Of a DNA stretch of 64,000 nucleotides, positions 45,874 through 57,195 are shown one piece after another (positions within the stretch are counted from its first letter, which is position 1; the number at the start of each line of letters is the position of its first letter). The translations under genes were made by a program, and so were the position numbers. The stretch is taken from contig NZ_JAFCKP010000002.1 of the NCBI RefSeq assembly GCF_018130245.1, forward strand, positions 248,001-312,000. Reading direction: 5' to 3'. The notes under the pieces were generated by a model. That model was not told where the DNA came from and made no database searches. It saw only the letters and a list, made by a program, of their open reading frames with translations. The stretch comes from Bradyrhizobium sp. SZCCT0231 (GTDB taxonomy: Bacteria; Pseudomonadota; Alphaproteobacteria; Rhizobiales; Xanthobacteraceae).

Positions 45874-46629
45874 TCACCCCCCGTAACTCTGCACCAAGCT
45901 CCCTGCCACCAGCGACCAGCCGTCGACCAGCACGAAGAAGATCAGCTTGAACGGCAGCGAGATCGTCGCCGGCGGCAGCATCATCATGCCCATCGACATC
46001 AGCACGGAGGCGACGACGAGGTCGATGATCAGGAAGGGCAGGAACAACAGGAAGCCGATCTCGAAGGCGCGCTTCAGCTCGGAGATCATGAAGGCGGGGA
46101 CGAGGATGCGTAGTGCGAGGTCGTCGGGCGTGGCCGGCGGCGCCTCGCCCGAGAGATCCAGGAACAGCTTGAGGTCCTTCTCGCGCACGTTCTTCTGCAT
46201 GAAGCCGCGCAAGGGCACGGAGGCGCGCTGCAGCGCATCCTCGACGCCGATCTGATTGGCGACGAGCGGGCGGATGCCCTCGTCATAGGATTTCTGCAGG
46301 ACCGGTCCCATCACGAAGAAAGTGAGGAACATCGCGAGCGCAATGATCACCGAGTTCGGCGGCGCGGTCGCCGTGCCCATCGCGGTGCGCAGCAGCGACA
46401 GCACCACCACGATGCGCGTGAACGACGTCATCATGATCAGGATCGACGGCGCGATCGACAGCACCGTGAGCAGCGCGATCAGCTGGATCGCGCGCTCGGT
46501 GACGCCGCCGCCAGCGCCGCCGCCGAGATTGATGCTGATGTCCTGGGCATACGCCGGCATCGCGAGCGAGGCCGCACCGACCAGGACAGAAAGGAAAAGA
46601 ACTCTACGCGGGAGGGCCGGCAACCTCAC
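45874..46629 (-). CDS. fliP: Flagellar export gate protein FliP
   Basis: The 251-residue protein has a cleaved signal peptide (to about AYA, residue 28) and the FliP blocks ILIMMTSFTRIVVVLSLLR, PPNSVIIALAMFLTFFVM and, near the end, MGMMMLPPATISLPFKLIFF. It has four hydrophobic spans. It forms the FliPQR export channel in the inner membrane. Its ATG overlaps the fliO stop by 4 bp. Confidence 0.97.
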   Translation of the reverse strand: MRLPALPRRVLFLSVLVGAASLAMPAYAQDISINLGGGAGGGVTERAIQLIALLTVLSIAPSILIMMTSFTRIVVVLSLLRTAMGTATAPPNSVIIALAMFLTFFVMGPVLQKSYDEGIRPLVANQIGVEDALQRASVPLRGFMQKNVREKDLKLFLDLSGEAPPATPDDLALRILVPAFMISELKRAFEIGFLLFLPFLIIDLVVASVLMSMGMMMLPPATISLPFKLIFFVLVDGWSLVAGSLVQSYGG

Positions 46630-47600
46630 GAAGACGGCTTCGGACGGCCGAGCAGGGAGGCCATCTCGTCTTCGAGATTTTCAAAGCTGGTCTTTTCCGC
46701 GGCCGGCTTTGCGGGCGGGGCCGGTGGCGCCGGCGGCTCGCTGCGTGCGGCGCGCGGCGGAGCGGGCGGCGGCTCCGGCGCAACCGGAGGCGCGACTGTT
46801 TCGCCGGCCGGGCGGCGCAGCGCAGCCTCTAACCGCTGCGCCATTTCAGCGAGATTCTGCTCGGCGCTCGAGGGCGCAGCAGCAGGTGCCGGCGGCGAAA
46901 CCGGCGGAGCCTGCGGCACAGGCGGAGGAGGCGGTGGTGCAGCGGCGCGCTCGGTGCGCCCTGGCGGCATCTTCATCGGCTCACTGCCGCGCGACGGACG
47001 CGGCATCAGCGGCGGCTCGCCGCGGGGGATGCGCGGCGGCAGCGGCTCGGGCCGTGGTTCGCGCTCCGGACGTGGCGAGATCGGCTCCGGCGCAAAGCCT
47101 CCCAGGGGCGGCTCGCTGCGGCGTTCGGCCAATGCAGGAGCAGGCCGGCGCACCTCGTCGGCAAAGGATGGACGCGCGGGCCGCGGCGGCGGCTCGGGCA
47201 TTTGCGGCTCGGGATGATCGAGCAGTTCGGGTCGCGGCGCTTCGTCGGCCCAGCCGCCGGCATCGGGCATGGGGGCGAGGCGCGGCGGTTCGGCGGCGCT
47301 CGGACGTTGCGGGAGCTGGTCGCGGCTGGGCGCGGCGCGAACGATATTGGGCTCGACGACGATGTCGGTCGGGCCGCCGATCATCAGCAGGTGCTCGACA
47401 TTGTCACGCCGGACCAGCACCAGCCGGCGTCGGCCGTCGACCGCGGCAGCGTCGATCACGGCGAGGCGGGGCATCCGGCCGCGCTGGGTATTGGCGCCGA
47501 TCCGGCCGCCGGCGAATCTGCGAACCAGCCAAGCAGCGACGCCGATCAACGCCAGAACGACGATGAACGCGACGATGAAGGTAATAGGGCTGCCTTGCAT
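46626..47600 (-). CDS. fliO: FliO-like flagellar biosynthesis protein with long proline-rich tail
   Basis: The 324-residue protein from ATG 47600 (GGGGA ahead) has one membrane span (ITFIVAFIVVLALIGVAAWL) and a short FliO domain with RRRLVLVRRDNVEHLLMIGG near residue 60-80. About 220 residues of Pro/Arg/Ala/Glu-rich tail follow, far longer than in enterobacterial FliO. FliO helps assemble the FliP ring. It is translationally coupled to fliP and divergent from flgB. Confidence 0.85.
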   Translation of the reverse strand: MQGSPITFIVAFIVVLALIGVAAWLVRRFAGGRIGANTQRGRMPRLAVIDAAAVDGRRRLVLVRRDNVEHLLMIGGPTDIVVEPNIVRAAPSRDQLPQRPSAAEPPRLAPMPDAGGWADEAPRPELLDHPEPQMPEPPPRPARPSFADEVRRPAPALAERRSEPPLGGFAPEPISPRPEREPRPEPLPPRIPRGEPPLMPRPSRGSEPMKMPPGRTERAAAPPPPPPVPQAPPVSPPAPAAAPSSAEQNLAEMAQRLEAALRRPAGETVAPPVAPEPPPAPPRAARSEPPAPPAPPAKPAAEKTSFENLEDEMASLLGRPKPSS

Positions 47601-47696
47601 ACTTGTCCCCGACAAATGGCGCTTTTCTCGTGCCCATGGTCAGTTTAGCCGACCACGGGCGGACGATGCCCCAAACTGCGATTTCTTAACGTTCCA

Positions 47697-47711
47697 CGGC
47701 AAGTTTTGCCG
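47697..47711. promoter_or_regulatory. ftr-like palindrome in the fliO/flgB gap
   Basis: CGGCA-AGTTT-TGCCG, a perfect inverted repeat, 97 bp ahead of fliO and 181 bp before the second such site near flgB. The 350-bp gap holds no gene. Confidence 0.5.
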
Positions 47712-47867
47712 TCCCCAACTCTTAATAACCTATGAATCGCCCGATCCAAAACGACTTCTTGCCCTGTCCACGCGCCGCCAAACGGTTGGGTTAATGCCAC
47801 TTTTCGCCGCGTAGAATCACGGGGCGCAAGATCGTTCCTCGCTTGGGGGCAGGCGTTAGGAGCGTCC

Positions 47868-47886
47868 TTAACCAGCTGTTAACCAT
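47868..47886 (+). promoter_or_regulatory. CtrA box upstream of flgB
   Basis: TTAA (47868-47871), N7, TTAACCAT (47879-47886): exact. It stands 66 bp ahead of the flgB start. Confidence 0.7.
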
Positions 47887-47891
47887 ACGGG

Positions 47892-47906
47892 CGGCAAATT
47901 CTGCCT
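47892..47906. promoter_or_regulatory. ftr-like site upstream of flgB
   Basis: CGGCAAATTCTGCCT, one base short of a perfect palindrome, 5 bp after the CtrA box. This close pairing of the two sites repeats that before fliX in reverse order. Confidence 0.5.
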
Positions 47907-47951
47907 AGCTTCGGACCTTAGGGTCCGTGAGGGGCGGAAGGAGCCGCGACG

Positions 47952-48356
47952 ATGTCCATCAACGACCTCCCGGTGCTGTCGGCGCTTCGGACCAAGATGC
48001 AGTGGCACCAGGAGCGCCAGCGCGTCCTGTCCGAGAACGTCTCCAATTCCGACACGCCCAAATTCCGGCCGCGCGACCTGGTCGAGCCCAAGCTCGACAA
48101 GACCGGCGCGGTCACGGGGTCCATGGGGCCTCTGGCCCTGGCCCGTACCAGCGCCTCGCACATGACGCCATCAGGCGCGGCCTCCGCATTCGACCAGAAC
48201 AAGAATGCGGGCTTCGAGACCCGCCCTGCGGGCAATGCCGTCAATCTCGAGGAGGAGATGATGAAGGCCGCCAGCAACCAGATGGACTACGCGGCGGCGA
48301 CCTCGCTCTATTCGAAGAGCCTGCGCCTGCTCAAGACCGCGATCGGCAAGGGCTAG
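47952..48356 (+). CDS. flgB: Flagellar proximal rod protein FlgB
   Basis: The 134-residue protein has the FlgB/axial motif LSENVSNSDTPKFRPRDL near residue 27-44 and the C-terminal helix QMDYAAATSLYSKSLRLL. It begins the flgB-flgC-fliE-fliQ-fliR-flhB operon behind the CtrA box. Confidence 0.96.
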   Translation: MSINDLPVLSALRTKMQWHQERQRVLSENVSNSDTPKFRPRDLVEPKLDKTGAVTGSMGPLALARTSASHMTPSGAASAFDQNKNAGFETRPAGNAVNLEEEMMKAASNQMDYAAATSLYSKSLRLLKTAIGKG

Positions 48357-48392
48357 GCGCGATCGCGGAACCAGGAGAGCTAGAGGTGCATC

Positions 48393-48818
48393 ATGGCGAA
48401 TGACAGCAGCGACTTTGCCCGCTCGATGGCGATCGCCACCTCCGGCCTGCGCGCGCAGGCCGGGCGCATGCGGGTAATCTCGGAAAACATTGCGAATGCC
48501 GATTCGACGGCGCAGACCGCCGGCGGCGATCCTTACCGGCGCAAGGTTCCGACCTTCTCCTCCGCACTCGACCGCACGCTCGACGCGCAGGTCGTCACCC
48601 TCGGCAGGATCAAGCCCGACCAGTCCAACTTCCGCGTCAAATATGAGCCGAACAATCCGGCGGCGGATGCGGGCGGCAACGTCAAATATCCCAACGTGAA
48701 CTCGGTGGTCGAGATGACCGACATGCGCGACGCGCAGCGGTCCTACGAGGCCAATCTGAACATCATCAGTGCGACGCGCCGGATGATCCAGCGCACGCTC
48801 GACATCCTCAAGAGCTGA
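48393..48818 (+). CDS. flgC: Flagellar proximal rod protein FlgC
   Basis: The 141-residue protein has the axial signature RVISENIANADSTAQT near the start, YRRKVPTF, and the C-terminal helix SYEANLNIISATRRMIQRTL. The usual length. It lies 36 bp after flgB. Confidence 0.97.
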   Translation: MANDSSDFARSMAIATSGLRAQAGRMRVISENIANADSTAQTAGGDPYRRKVPTFSSALDRTLDAQVVTLGRIKPDQSNFRVKYEPNNPAADAGGNVKYPNVNSVVEMTDMRDAQRSYEANLNIISATRRMIQRTLDILKS

Positions 48819-48834
48819 ACAGGACAATTGAGCC

Positions 48835-49143
48835 ATGGCATCACCGACAATCGCCGCCAACGCCTATGCCAACCTCGCCCGCGTGCTGGAGAACAGCGGC
48901 GCCGGCAAGGGCAGCGAGCCGAGCGGGCAGTCTTTCGCCTCGCTCCTGAAAGACGCCGTCGGCAGCGTCATGGAGTCGGGCCGCAAATCCGACGCGCAGA
49001 CGGTGGCGATGGCCGCCGGCAAGGCCAACGTGATGGACGTGGTGACGGCGGTCGCAGACACCGATGTCGCGGTATCCACGCTGGTCTCGGTGCGCGACCG
49101 CGTGATCGCGGCGTATGAAGACATCATGAAGATGCCGATCTGA
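48835..49143 (+). CDS. fliE: Flagellar hook-basal body protein FliE
   Basis: The 102-residue protein has the conserved C-terminal block DVVTAVADTDVAVSTLVSVRD of FliE, which joins MS-ring and rod. It lies 16 bp after flgC. Confidence 0.95.
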   Translation: MASPTIAANAYANLARVLENSGAGKGSEPSGQSFASLLKDAVGSVMESGRKSDAQTVAMAAGKANVMDVVTAVADTDVAVSTLVSVRDRVIAAYEDIMKMPI

Positions 49144-49148
49144 TTTGA

Positions 49149-49208
49149 AGCGAATGGCGAATGGCCAGCTCTGGCCACCATTCGCTACTCGCCATTCGCT
49201 ACTCGCTT
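49149..49208. repeat. Hairpin plus 14-bp tandem repeat between fliE and fliQ
   Basis: AGCGAATGG and CCATTCGCT (49149-49157, 49178-49186) enclose TGGCCA/TGGCCA arms. The sequence ATTCGCTACTCGCC is then repeated in tandem. It has no T tract, so it is more likely a dispersed repeat than a terminator, but it may reduce read-through or stabilise the 5' mRNA. Confidence 0.55.
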
Positions 49209-49242
49209 CTCGCGCCTTCCTCTAACCCATCGGAACATCCAA

Positions 49243-49506
49243 ATGACCGGACCCGAGACCCTCGACGTCGCGCGTGATGCGATCTGGACCATTGTGATCG
49301 TGTCGTCGCCGCTGATGGTGGTCGGCCTCGTGGTCGGCGTCATCGTGTCGCTGTTCCAGGCGCTGACGCAGATCCAGGAGCAGACGCTGATCTACGTGCC
49401 GAAGATCCTGGCCATCTTCGCCACGATGCTATTGGCGCTGCCGTTCATGGCCGACTCGCTCCACGCCCACATGCTGCGGATCTCGTCGCGAATCATCGGC
49501 GGCTGA
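49243..49506 (+). CDS. fliQ: Flagellar export gate protein FliQ
   Basis: The 87-residue protein has two membrane spans and the family block VSLFQALTQIQEQTLIYVPK. Part of the FliPQR channel. Confidence 0.97.
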   Translation: MTGPETLDVARDAIWTIVIVSSPLMVVGLVVGVIVSLFQALTQIQEQTLIYVPKILAIFATMLLALPFMADSLHAHMLRISSRIIGG

Positions 49507-49523
49507 GGCACAATGCGTCAATT

Positions 49524-50294
49524 ATGCGCATCGACGTCTCGCTGCTGCCGGCGCTTGCCGCTTCCTTCATGCTCGCCTTCGCCCGGGTCGGCGCGATGGT
49601 GATGCTGCTGCCCGGCCTCGGCGAGACCAACATCCCGACGCGGATCAAGCTGTCGATCGCGCTGCTGCTCACGCTGATCATTCTGCCGCTGCATCGCAAT
49701 GCCTATCAGGTCGACATGGGCTCGCTGGCGCCGCTGCTGGTCCTGATGCTGCATGAGATCGCGATCGGCATCGTGCTGGGCGCGACCGCGCGCGTGACGT
49801 TGTCGGCGCTCCAGGTCGCGGGATCCGTGATCGCGCAGCAGATGGGGCTCGGCTTCGTCACCTCGGTCGATCCGACGCAGGGACAGCAGGGCGTGCTGGT
49901 CGGCAACTTCCTGACCATGCTGGGGGTGACGCTGCTGTTCGCCACCGACAGCCACCATCTGGTGATCGCGGCGCTGAACGACAGCTACACGATCTTCTCG
50001 CCGGGCGAGACCATATCGAGCGGCGACGTCGCCTCGCTCGCGACGCGCGCCTTCGCCGCCGCGTTCCGCCTGGGCTTGCAGCTCTCCGGGCCGTTTCTGG
50101 TGTTCGGCCTCGTTTTCAACATCGGGTTAGGTGTGCTGGCGCGGCTGATGCCGCAGATGCAGGTCTATTTCGTCGGCGTGCCGCTGTCGATCTTCGCAGG
50201 CTTCCTGGTGCTCGCCGTGGTGCTCACCGCGATGATGGGCACCTTTCTCGACTATTTCATCGGTGTCATGCACCAGATGATGCCGCTCAAGTAA
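49524..50294 (+). CDS. fliR: Flagellar export gate protein FliR
   Basis: The 256-residue integral membrane protein with about six spans has FARVGAMVMLLPGLGETNIPTRIKL in its first third and GSVIAQQMGLGF in the middle. It completes the export gate with FliP and FliQ. It lies 17 bp after fliQ. Confidence 0.96.
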   Translation: MRIDVSLLPALAASFMLAFARVGAMVMLLPGLGETNIPTRIKLSIALLLTLIILPLHRNAYQVDMGSLAPLLVLMLHEIAIGIVLGATARVTLSALQVAGSVIAQQMGLGFVTSVDPTQGQQGVLVGNFLTMLGVTLLFATDSHHLVIAALNDSYTIFSPGETISSGDVASLATRAFAAAFRLGLQLSGPFLVFGLVFNIGLGVLARLMPQMQVYFVGVPLSIFAGFLVLAVVLTAMMGTFLDYFIGVMHQMMPLK

Positions 50295-50307
50295 CAGGGG
50301 TCGATCG

Positions 50308-51387
50308 ATGGCGGAAGACAAGGATCCCGAAAGTCAAACAGAAGACCCGACGCAAAAGCGCCTTGACGATGCGCTCGAGCGCGGCGACGTCGCCAAGAGC
50401 CAGGAGATCAACACCTGGTTCATGATGGCGGGCGGCACGCTCGTGGTCTCGACCTTCTCGGGCTCGGTCGGCGGCGGCCTGCTGACGCCGATGCGCAACC
50501 TGCTTGCCAATTCCTGGATGATCAAGACCGACGGCAGGGCCCTGCTCGCGCTGACGCAGCAGATCGAGTTCGCCGTGCTTGCAGCGATCGGCGTGCCCCT
50601 CTTGATGCTGGTGCTGGCGGCCATTGCCGGCAACATGCTCCAGCACCGCCTGGTCTGGTCGGCCGAATCCCTGAAGCCCAAGTTCAGCAAGATTTCGCCC
50701 GGGGCCGGCTTCAAGCGCATCTTCGGCAAACAGGCGGCCGCCAATTTTCTCAAAGGCATCGGCAAGCTGGTCGCCCTCAGCGTCGTCATGACCATGATCC
50801 TGTGGCCGGAGCGGCATCGCATGGAGGCGATGGTCAGGCTCGATCCGGCCGCCATGCTCGGCGCCACCACCAGCATGACCATCCATCTGCTCGGCGCGGT
50901 GGTCGCGGCGCTCGCGATCGTCGCCATCGCCGACTATTTCTTCCAGTATCGCAGCTGGTTCCAGCGGCAGAAGATGTCGCTCCAGGAGATCAAGGAAGAG
51001 TTCAAGCAGTCCGAAGGCGATCCGCACATCAAGGGCAAAATCAGGCAGTTGCGGCAGCAGCGCGCCAAGAAGCGCATGATGGCGGCGGTTCCCAAGGCGT
51101 CCGTGATCATCACCAACCCGACCCACTATTCGGTGGCGCTGTCCTATGAGCGCGGCATGACCGCGCCGATCTGCGTCGCCAAGGGCGTCGACAACCTCGC
51201 CTTCAAGATCCGGGAGATCGCGCGCGAGCACGACATTCCCATCGTGGAGAACGTGCCGCTGGCGCGCGCGCTCTACGCCACTGTCGACATCGACCAGGAA
51301 ATCCCGACCGAGCACTACCATGCCGTCGCCGAAGTCATCGGCTACGTCATGCGGCTGAAGCGCGGATTCAGCGCCGGGCGGGGATAA
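50308..51387 (+). CDS. flhB: Flagellar export switch protein FlhB
   Basis: The 359-residue protein opens with the acidic/basic EDPTQKRLDDALERGDVAKS segment, has four membrane spans and a cytoplasmic domain with the self-cleavage motif NPTH (Asn270-His273). FlhB switches export from rod/hook to filament substrates after cleavage. It is the last flagellar structural gene of the operon, 13 bp after fliR and 155 bp before cckA. Confidence 0.97.
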   Translation: MAEDKDPESQTEDPTQKRLDDALERGDVAKSQEINTWFMMAGGTLVVSTFSGSVGGGLLTPMRNLLANSWMIKTDGRALLALTQQIEFAVLAAIGVPLLMLVLAAIAGNMLQHRLVWSAESLKPKFSKISPGAGFKRIFGKQAAANFLKGIGKLVALSVVMTMILWPERHRMEAMVRLDPAAMLGATTSMTIHLLGAVVAALAIVAIADYFFQYRSWFQRQKMSLQEIKEEFKQSEGDPHIKGKIRQLRQQRAKKRMMAAVPKASVIITNPTHYSVALSYERGMTAPICVAKGVDNLAFKIREIAREHDIPIVENVPLARALYATVDIDQEIPTEHYHAVAEVIGYVMRLKRGFSAGRG

Positions 51388-51542
51388 AACACCCGAAAAG
51401 TACCGGAAATGGCCGTAATCTGGGAATCAGCATACGTTTCGCCCCTGCTGCCCTTGCACTTTTGGGTCCGATTCAGGCAGGGAGGACCCCGCGCGCCCCG
51501 TAGCGCGTTGATTCTCTGCCGACAGGCTGCGCCAGCTCGAGA

Positions 51543-54125
<2,583 letters not shown>

Positions 54126-54380
54126 GGAGCGCCCTCTCCAGGTTTTCCGTCATTGCGATCAACGGCCTGCCGGAAAAAGCGGAAATCCGGACCCAAGCGC
54201 GCCGGTAACCCGCGACCACGGTTCCCCGACGCACCCCGGCCAAACCCCCGCCAAATATGGGCTTTTGCCACATCCCCGCGACTGAGGGCCGCAGCCACAA
54301 GGTCCGAAACCGGCTTCACTTTTCGGGAAGTCTGCCCATCTTAGGCGCACCTCCCCATGTCGGGGATTTGGGAAACGCAC

Positions 54381-55382
54381 ATGACTTTCTCGCTACGCTC
54401 CCGCAATCTCTTCAAGACGATCGCCGTCGTGCTGGCGCTTGCGCTGCCGACCGCGCTGGCGATCTCGTCCGCCGACGCGCGTGTTGGAGGCGGCATGTCG
54501 TCGGGTTCGCGCGGCTCGCGCACCTATTCGGCGCCGCCGTCGACCACGACCGCGCCGGGCTCGACTTCGCAGTTCAACCGCACCTACACCCAGCCGGGTG
54601 CAGGCATGAACTCGGCTGCTACCGCGCCCGCGCGCGGCGGCCTGTTCGGCCGCGCCGGCGGCTTCATGGGCGGCCTTGCGGCCGGCTTCCTCGGCGCCGG
54701 CCTGCTCGGCATGCTGTTCGGCGGCGGCCTGTTCGGCGGCCTCGGCGGCCTGTCTTCGATCCTCGGCCTGATCATTCAGATCGCGCTGGTGGTGTTGGTG
54801 GTGCGGCTGGCGATGTCCTGGTGGCAGCGCCGTCACGCCCCGCGGACGGCTTATGCCAATGCTGATGCAGGCGCAGCGCCTGGACCGCAGACGAACTACC
54901 GCAGCGGTCTCGCTGGTGGACTTGGCAGTGGACTTGGCAGTGGGCTTGGCGGCTTCGGCTTCGGCGCCAACAATGCGCCGCTCGAGATCAAGCCTGATGA
55001 CTATGAGGCGTTCGAGCGCCTGCTCGGCGAGATCCAGGCCGCCTGGTCGAACGAGGACGTGGCCAAGCTGCACACGCTCGCGACGCCGGAAATGGTCTCC
55101 TATTTCGAGCAGGATCTTGCGCAGAACCGCGCGCGCAACGTCGTCAACAAGATCACCAACGTGAAATTGTTGCAGGGCGACCTCGCGGAAGCCTGGCGCG
55201 AAGGCGAGACCGACTACGCCACGGTGGCGCTGCGCTTCGCGCTCACCGATAAGACGGCCGACCGCAACACCGGCGCGATCGTCGCCGGCAGCGAGCAGCC
55301 GGGCGAGGCGACCGAGATCTGGACCTTCGCCCGCCGGCCGGGCACCGGCTGGGAACTGTCGGCGATCCAGCAGACCAACTGA
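54381..55382 (+). CDS. Tim44-like domain protein, exported or membrane-bound
   Basis: The 333-residue protein has a signal segment (about 11-30, AVVLALALPTALAISSADA), a Ser/Thr/Gly region, and a Gly-rich hydrophobic stretch (about 90-150, with repeats such as GGLFGGLGG). The C-terminal globular domain (about 205-333, DDYEAFERLLGEIQAAWSNE) is typical of bacterial Tim44-like proteins. ATG 54381 has GGGAAA ahead. Function is unknown; a role at the inner membrane is likely. Confidence 0.8.
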   Translation: MTFSLRSRNLFKTIAVVLALALPTALAISSADARVGGGMSSGSRGSRTYSAPPSTTTAPGSTSQFNRTYTQPGAGMNSAATAPARGGLFGRAGGFMGGLAAGFLGAGLLGMLFGGGLFGGLGGLSSILGLIIQIALVVLVVRLAMSWWQRRHAPRTAYANADAGAAPGPQTNYRSGLAGGLGSGLGSGLGGFGFGANNAPLEIKPDDYEAFERLLGEIQAAWSNEDVAKLHTLATPEMVSYFEQDLAQNRARNVVNKITNVKLLQGDLAEAWREGETDYATVALRFALTDKTADRNTGAIVAGSEQPGEATEIWTFARRPGTGWELSAIQQTN

Positions 55383-55404
55383 TCGCTTGGAGATTGAAGA
55401 CAAG

Positions 55405-55439
55405 GGCGTCGTGCTCCGGCACGGCGCCTTTTTCTTTTT
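55405..55439 (+). terminator. Intrinsic terminator after the Tim44-like gene
   Basis: A 10-bp stem with one G-T pair (55405-55414 with 55419-55428), loop TCCG, then TTTTTCTTTTT. Confidence 0.9.
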
Positions 55440-55526
55440 GGGCGTCTCGTATCGCGGGATGGGAATAAGCGGGTGCGCCTCGGGTTGAAGTCAGGCGGCG
55501 AACGAAAACACTCCTGGGAGGACAAG

Positions 55527-56207
55527 ATGCTCCGTATCGAGAGACCCGTGACGATTTCAGGGCTCGCGCTCACGTTGGCCTTGCTCGCGGCGCCATCCCT
55601 GCACGCGCAATCAGCTGACATGACGTTCTTCGTGACCTCCAACGGCCCGGGCAAGGGCGCCGATCTCGGCGGCCTGGAGGGAGCCGATGCGCAGTGCGCG
55701 AGGCTCGCTCAGGCCGCCGGCGCCGGCACCAAGATCTGGCGCGCCTATCTGTCGACGCAGGCCGCCGACGGCAAGCCGGCGGTGAACGCGCGCGATCGCA
55801 TCGGCAAGGGACCGTGGCAGAACGCCAAGGGTGCGGTGATCGCAAAGGACGTTGCCGACTTGCACAGCGCGGCCAACAATCTCACCAAGCAGACCGCACT
55901 CAGCGAGAAGGGCGAGGTCATCAACGGCGCCGGCGACACGCCGAATCGGCACGACATCCTCACGGGATCGCAGGCCGACGGCACCGCTTTTGCCGCGGGT
56001 GACGACAAGACCTGCAAGAACTGGACGTCGAGCACGCAAGGCGCGGCGGTCGTTGGCCACGCCGATCGTAAGGGCCTGCGCGACGACGAACCGTCGAAGT
56101 CCTGGAACAGCTCTCACCCCTCGCGCGGTCCCGACGGCGGTTGCTCGCAGGCCGATCTGAAGAGCACCGGCGGCGACGGTCTGCTGTATTGTTTCGCGGC
56201 GAATTGA
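55527..56207 (+). CDS. Secreted lectin-like protein
   Basis: The 226-residue protein has a Sec signal (ISGLALTLALLAAPSLHA) and a domain with LEGADAQCARLAQAAGAG, WRAYLST, and C-terminal C-x-n-C pairs around KTCKNW, GGCSQ and YCFAAN. This C-type-lectin/endostatin-like layout is often labelled lectin in rhizobia. GGGAGG precedes ATG 55527. Ligand unknown. Confidence 0.68.
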   Translation: MLRIERPVTISGLALTLALLAAPSLHAQSADMTFFVTSNGPGKGADLGGLEGADAQCARLAQAAGAGTKIWRAYLSTQAADGKPAVNARDRIGKGPWQNAKGAVIAKDVADLHSAANNLTKQTALSEKGEVINGAGDTPNRHDILTGSQADGTAFAAGDDKTCKNWTSSTQGAAVVGHADRKGLRDDEPSKSWNSSHPSRGPDGGCSQADLKSTGGDGLLYCFAAN

Positions 56208-56252
56208 GCTGAGGCGCGAAGCTCTCTCCACCGTCGCGGAGCTCTCTCCATT

Positions 56253-56370
56253 CGTCATTGCGAGGAGCTCTTGCGACGAAGCAATCCAGAGTGTCTCCGC
56301 GGAGGCATTTCTGGATTGCTTCCGCCTTCGCCAAGGCTTCGGCGGACAAGTCGCTGCGCTCGCAATGACG
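56253..56370. repeat. Dispersed palindromic element, family A, long copy
   Basis: The ends CGTCATTGCGA and CGCAATGACG are inverted, and an inner pair GAAGCAATCCAGA/TCTGGATTGCTTC is also inverted. It is the same family as 58318-58398 with extra sequence inserted in the right half. It fills the gap between the lectin-like gene and the GST gene. Confidence 0.75.
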
Positions 56371-56464
56371 GAGTGTTTGGCGAGAGCCGTTCCGTCCAAC
56401 TCTCACGGAACCCGGAGCCGCATGCTACATTGGTCCGATCGCTCCCACGCTCACGGACCCTCCC

Positions 56465-57172
56465 ATGAAATACGAGCTCTATTACTGGCCCGAGATCCAG
56501 GGCCGCGGCGAATATGTGCGGCTGGCGCTGGAGGAGGCGGGGGCCGCTTACGTCGATGTCGCGCGCGGTCCGCGCGGAACGGCTGCGATGATGAAGATGA
56601 TGGACGCGCAGAAGGGCACGCCGCCCTTTGCGCCTCCGTTCCTGAAAGCGGGTAAGCTCGTGATAGGCCAGACCGCCAACATCCTGCTCTATCTCGGCGC
56701 CCGCCATGGGCTTGCGCCTAAGACGGAAGCCGGCCGGCTCTGGGTGCACCAGCTCCAGCTCACCATCACCGACCTCGTCGTCGAGATCCACGACACCCAT
56801 CATCCGCTCGGGCCCTCGCTCTATTATGAGGACCAGAAGGCGCCGGCGAAGAAGCGCACGGCCGAGTTCTGGGACGAGCGCGTGCCGAAATATCTCGGCT
56901 ATTTCGAGCAGCTGCTCGTCGGGAGCGGCGGCACCTATGTCACCGGTCGCCGCCTGACTTACGTCGACCTCTCGCTATTCCAGATCGTCGATGGGCTGCG
57001 TTATGGCTTCCCCAGGCGCATGAAGGCGTTCGAGAAGGATGTCCCGGGCCTTGTCGGCCTGCACGACCGCATCGCCGCGCGGCCGAACATCAAGGCCTAT
57101 CTCGAAAGCGAGCGCCGCATTCCCTTCAACGAGCAGGGCATCTTCCGTCGCTATCGCGAGCTGGATGGGTAA
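56465..57172 (+). CDS. Glutathione S-transferase family protein
   Basis: The 235-residue protein has an N-terminal thioredoxin-like domain (ELYYWPEIQGRGEYVRLALEE) with the GSH-binding segment around PFLKAGKLVIGQTANILLYL, and a helical C-terminal domain with LTYVDLSLFQIVDGL. Tyr6 or Tyr7 is the likely catalytic residue. Substrate unknown. Confidence 0.9.
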   Translation: MKYELYYWPEIQGRGEYVRLALEEAGAAYVDVARGPRGTAAMMKMMDAQKGTPPFAPPFLKAGKLVIGQTANILLYLGARHGLAPKTEAGRLWVHQLQLTITDLVVEIHDTHHPLGPSLYYEDQKAPAKKRTAEFWDERVPKYLGYFEQLLVGSGGTYVTGRRLTYVDLSLFQIVDGLRYGFPRRMKAFEKDVPGLVGLHDRIAARPNIKAYLESERRIPFNEQGIFRRYRELDG

Positions 57173-57195
57173 CCATCCGGAAGAGCGATCAGGCC

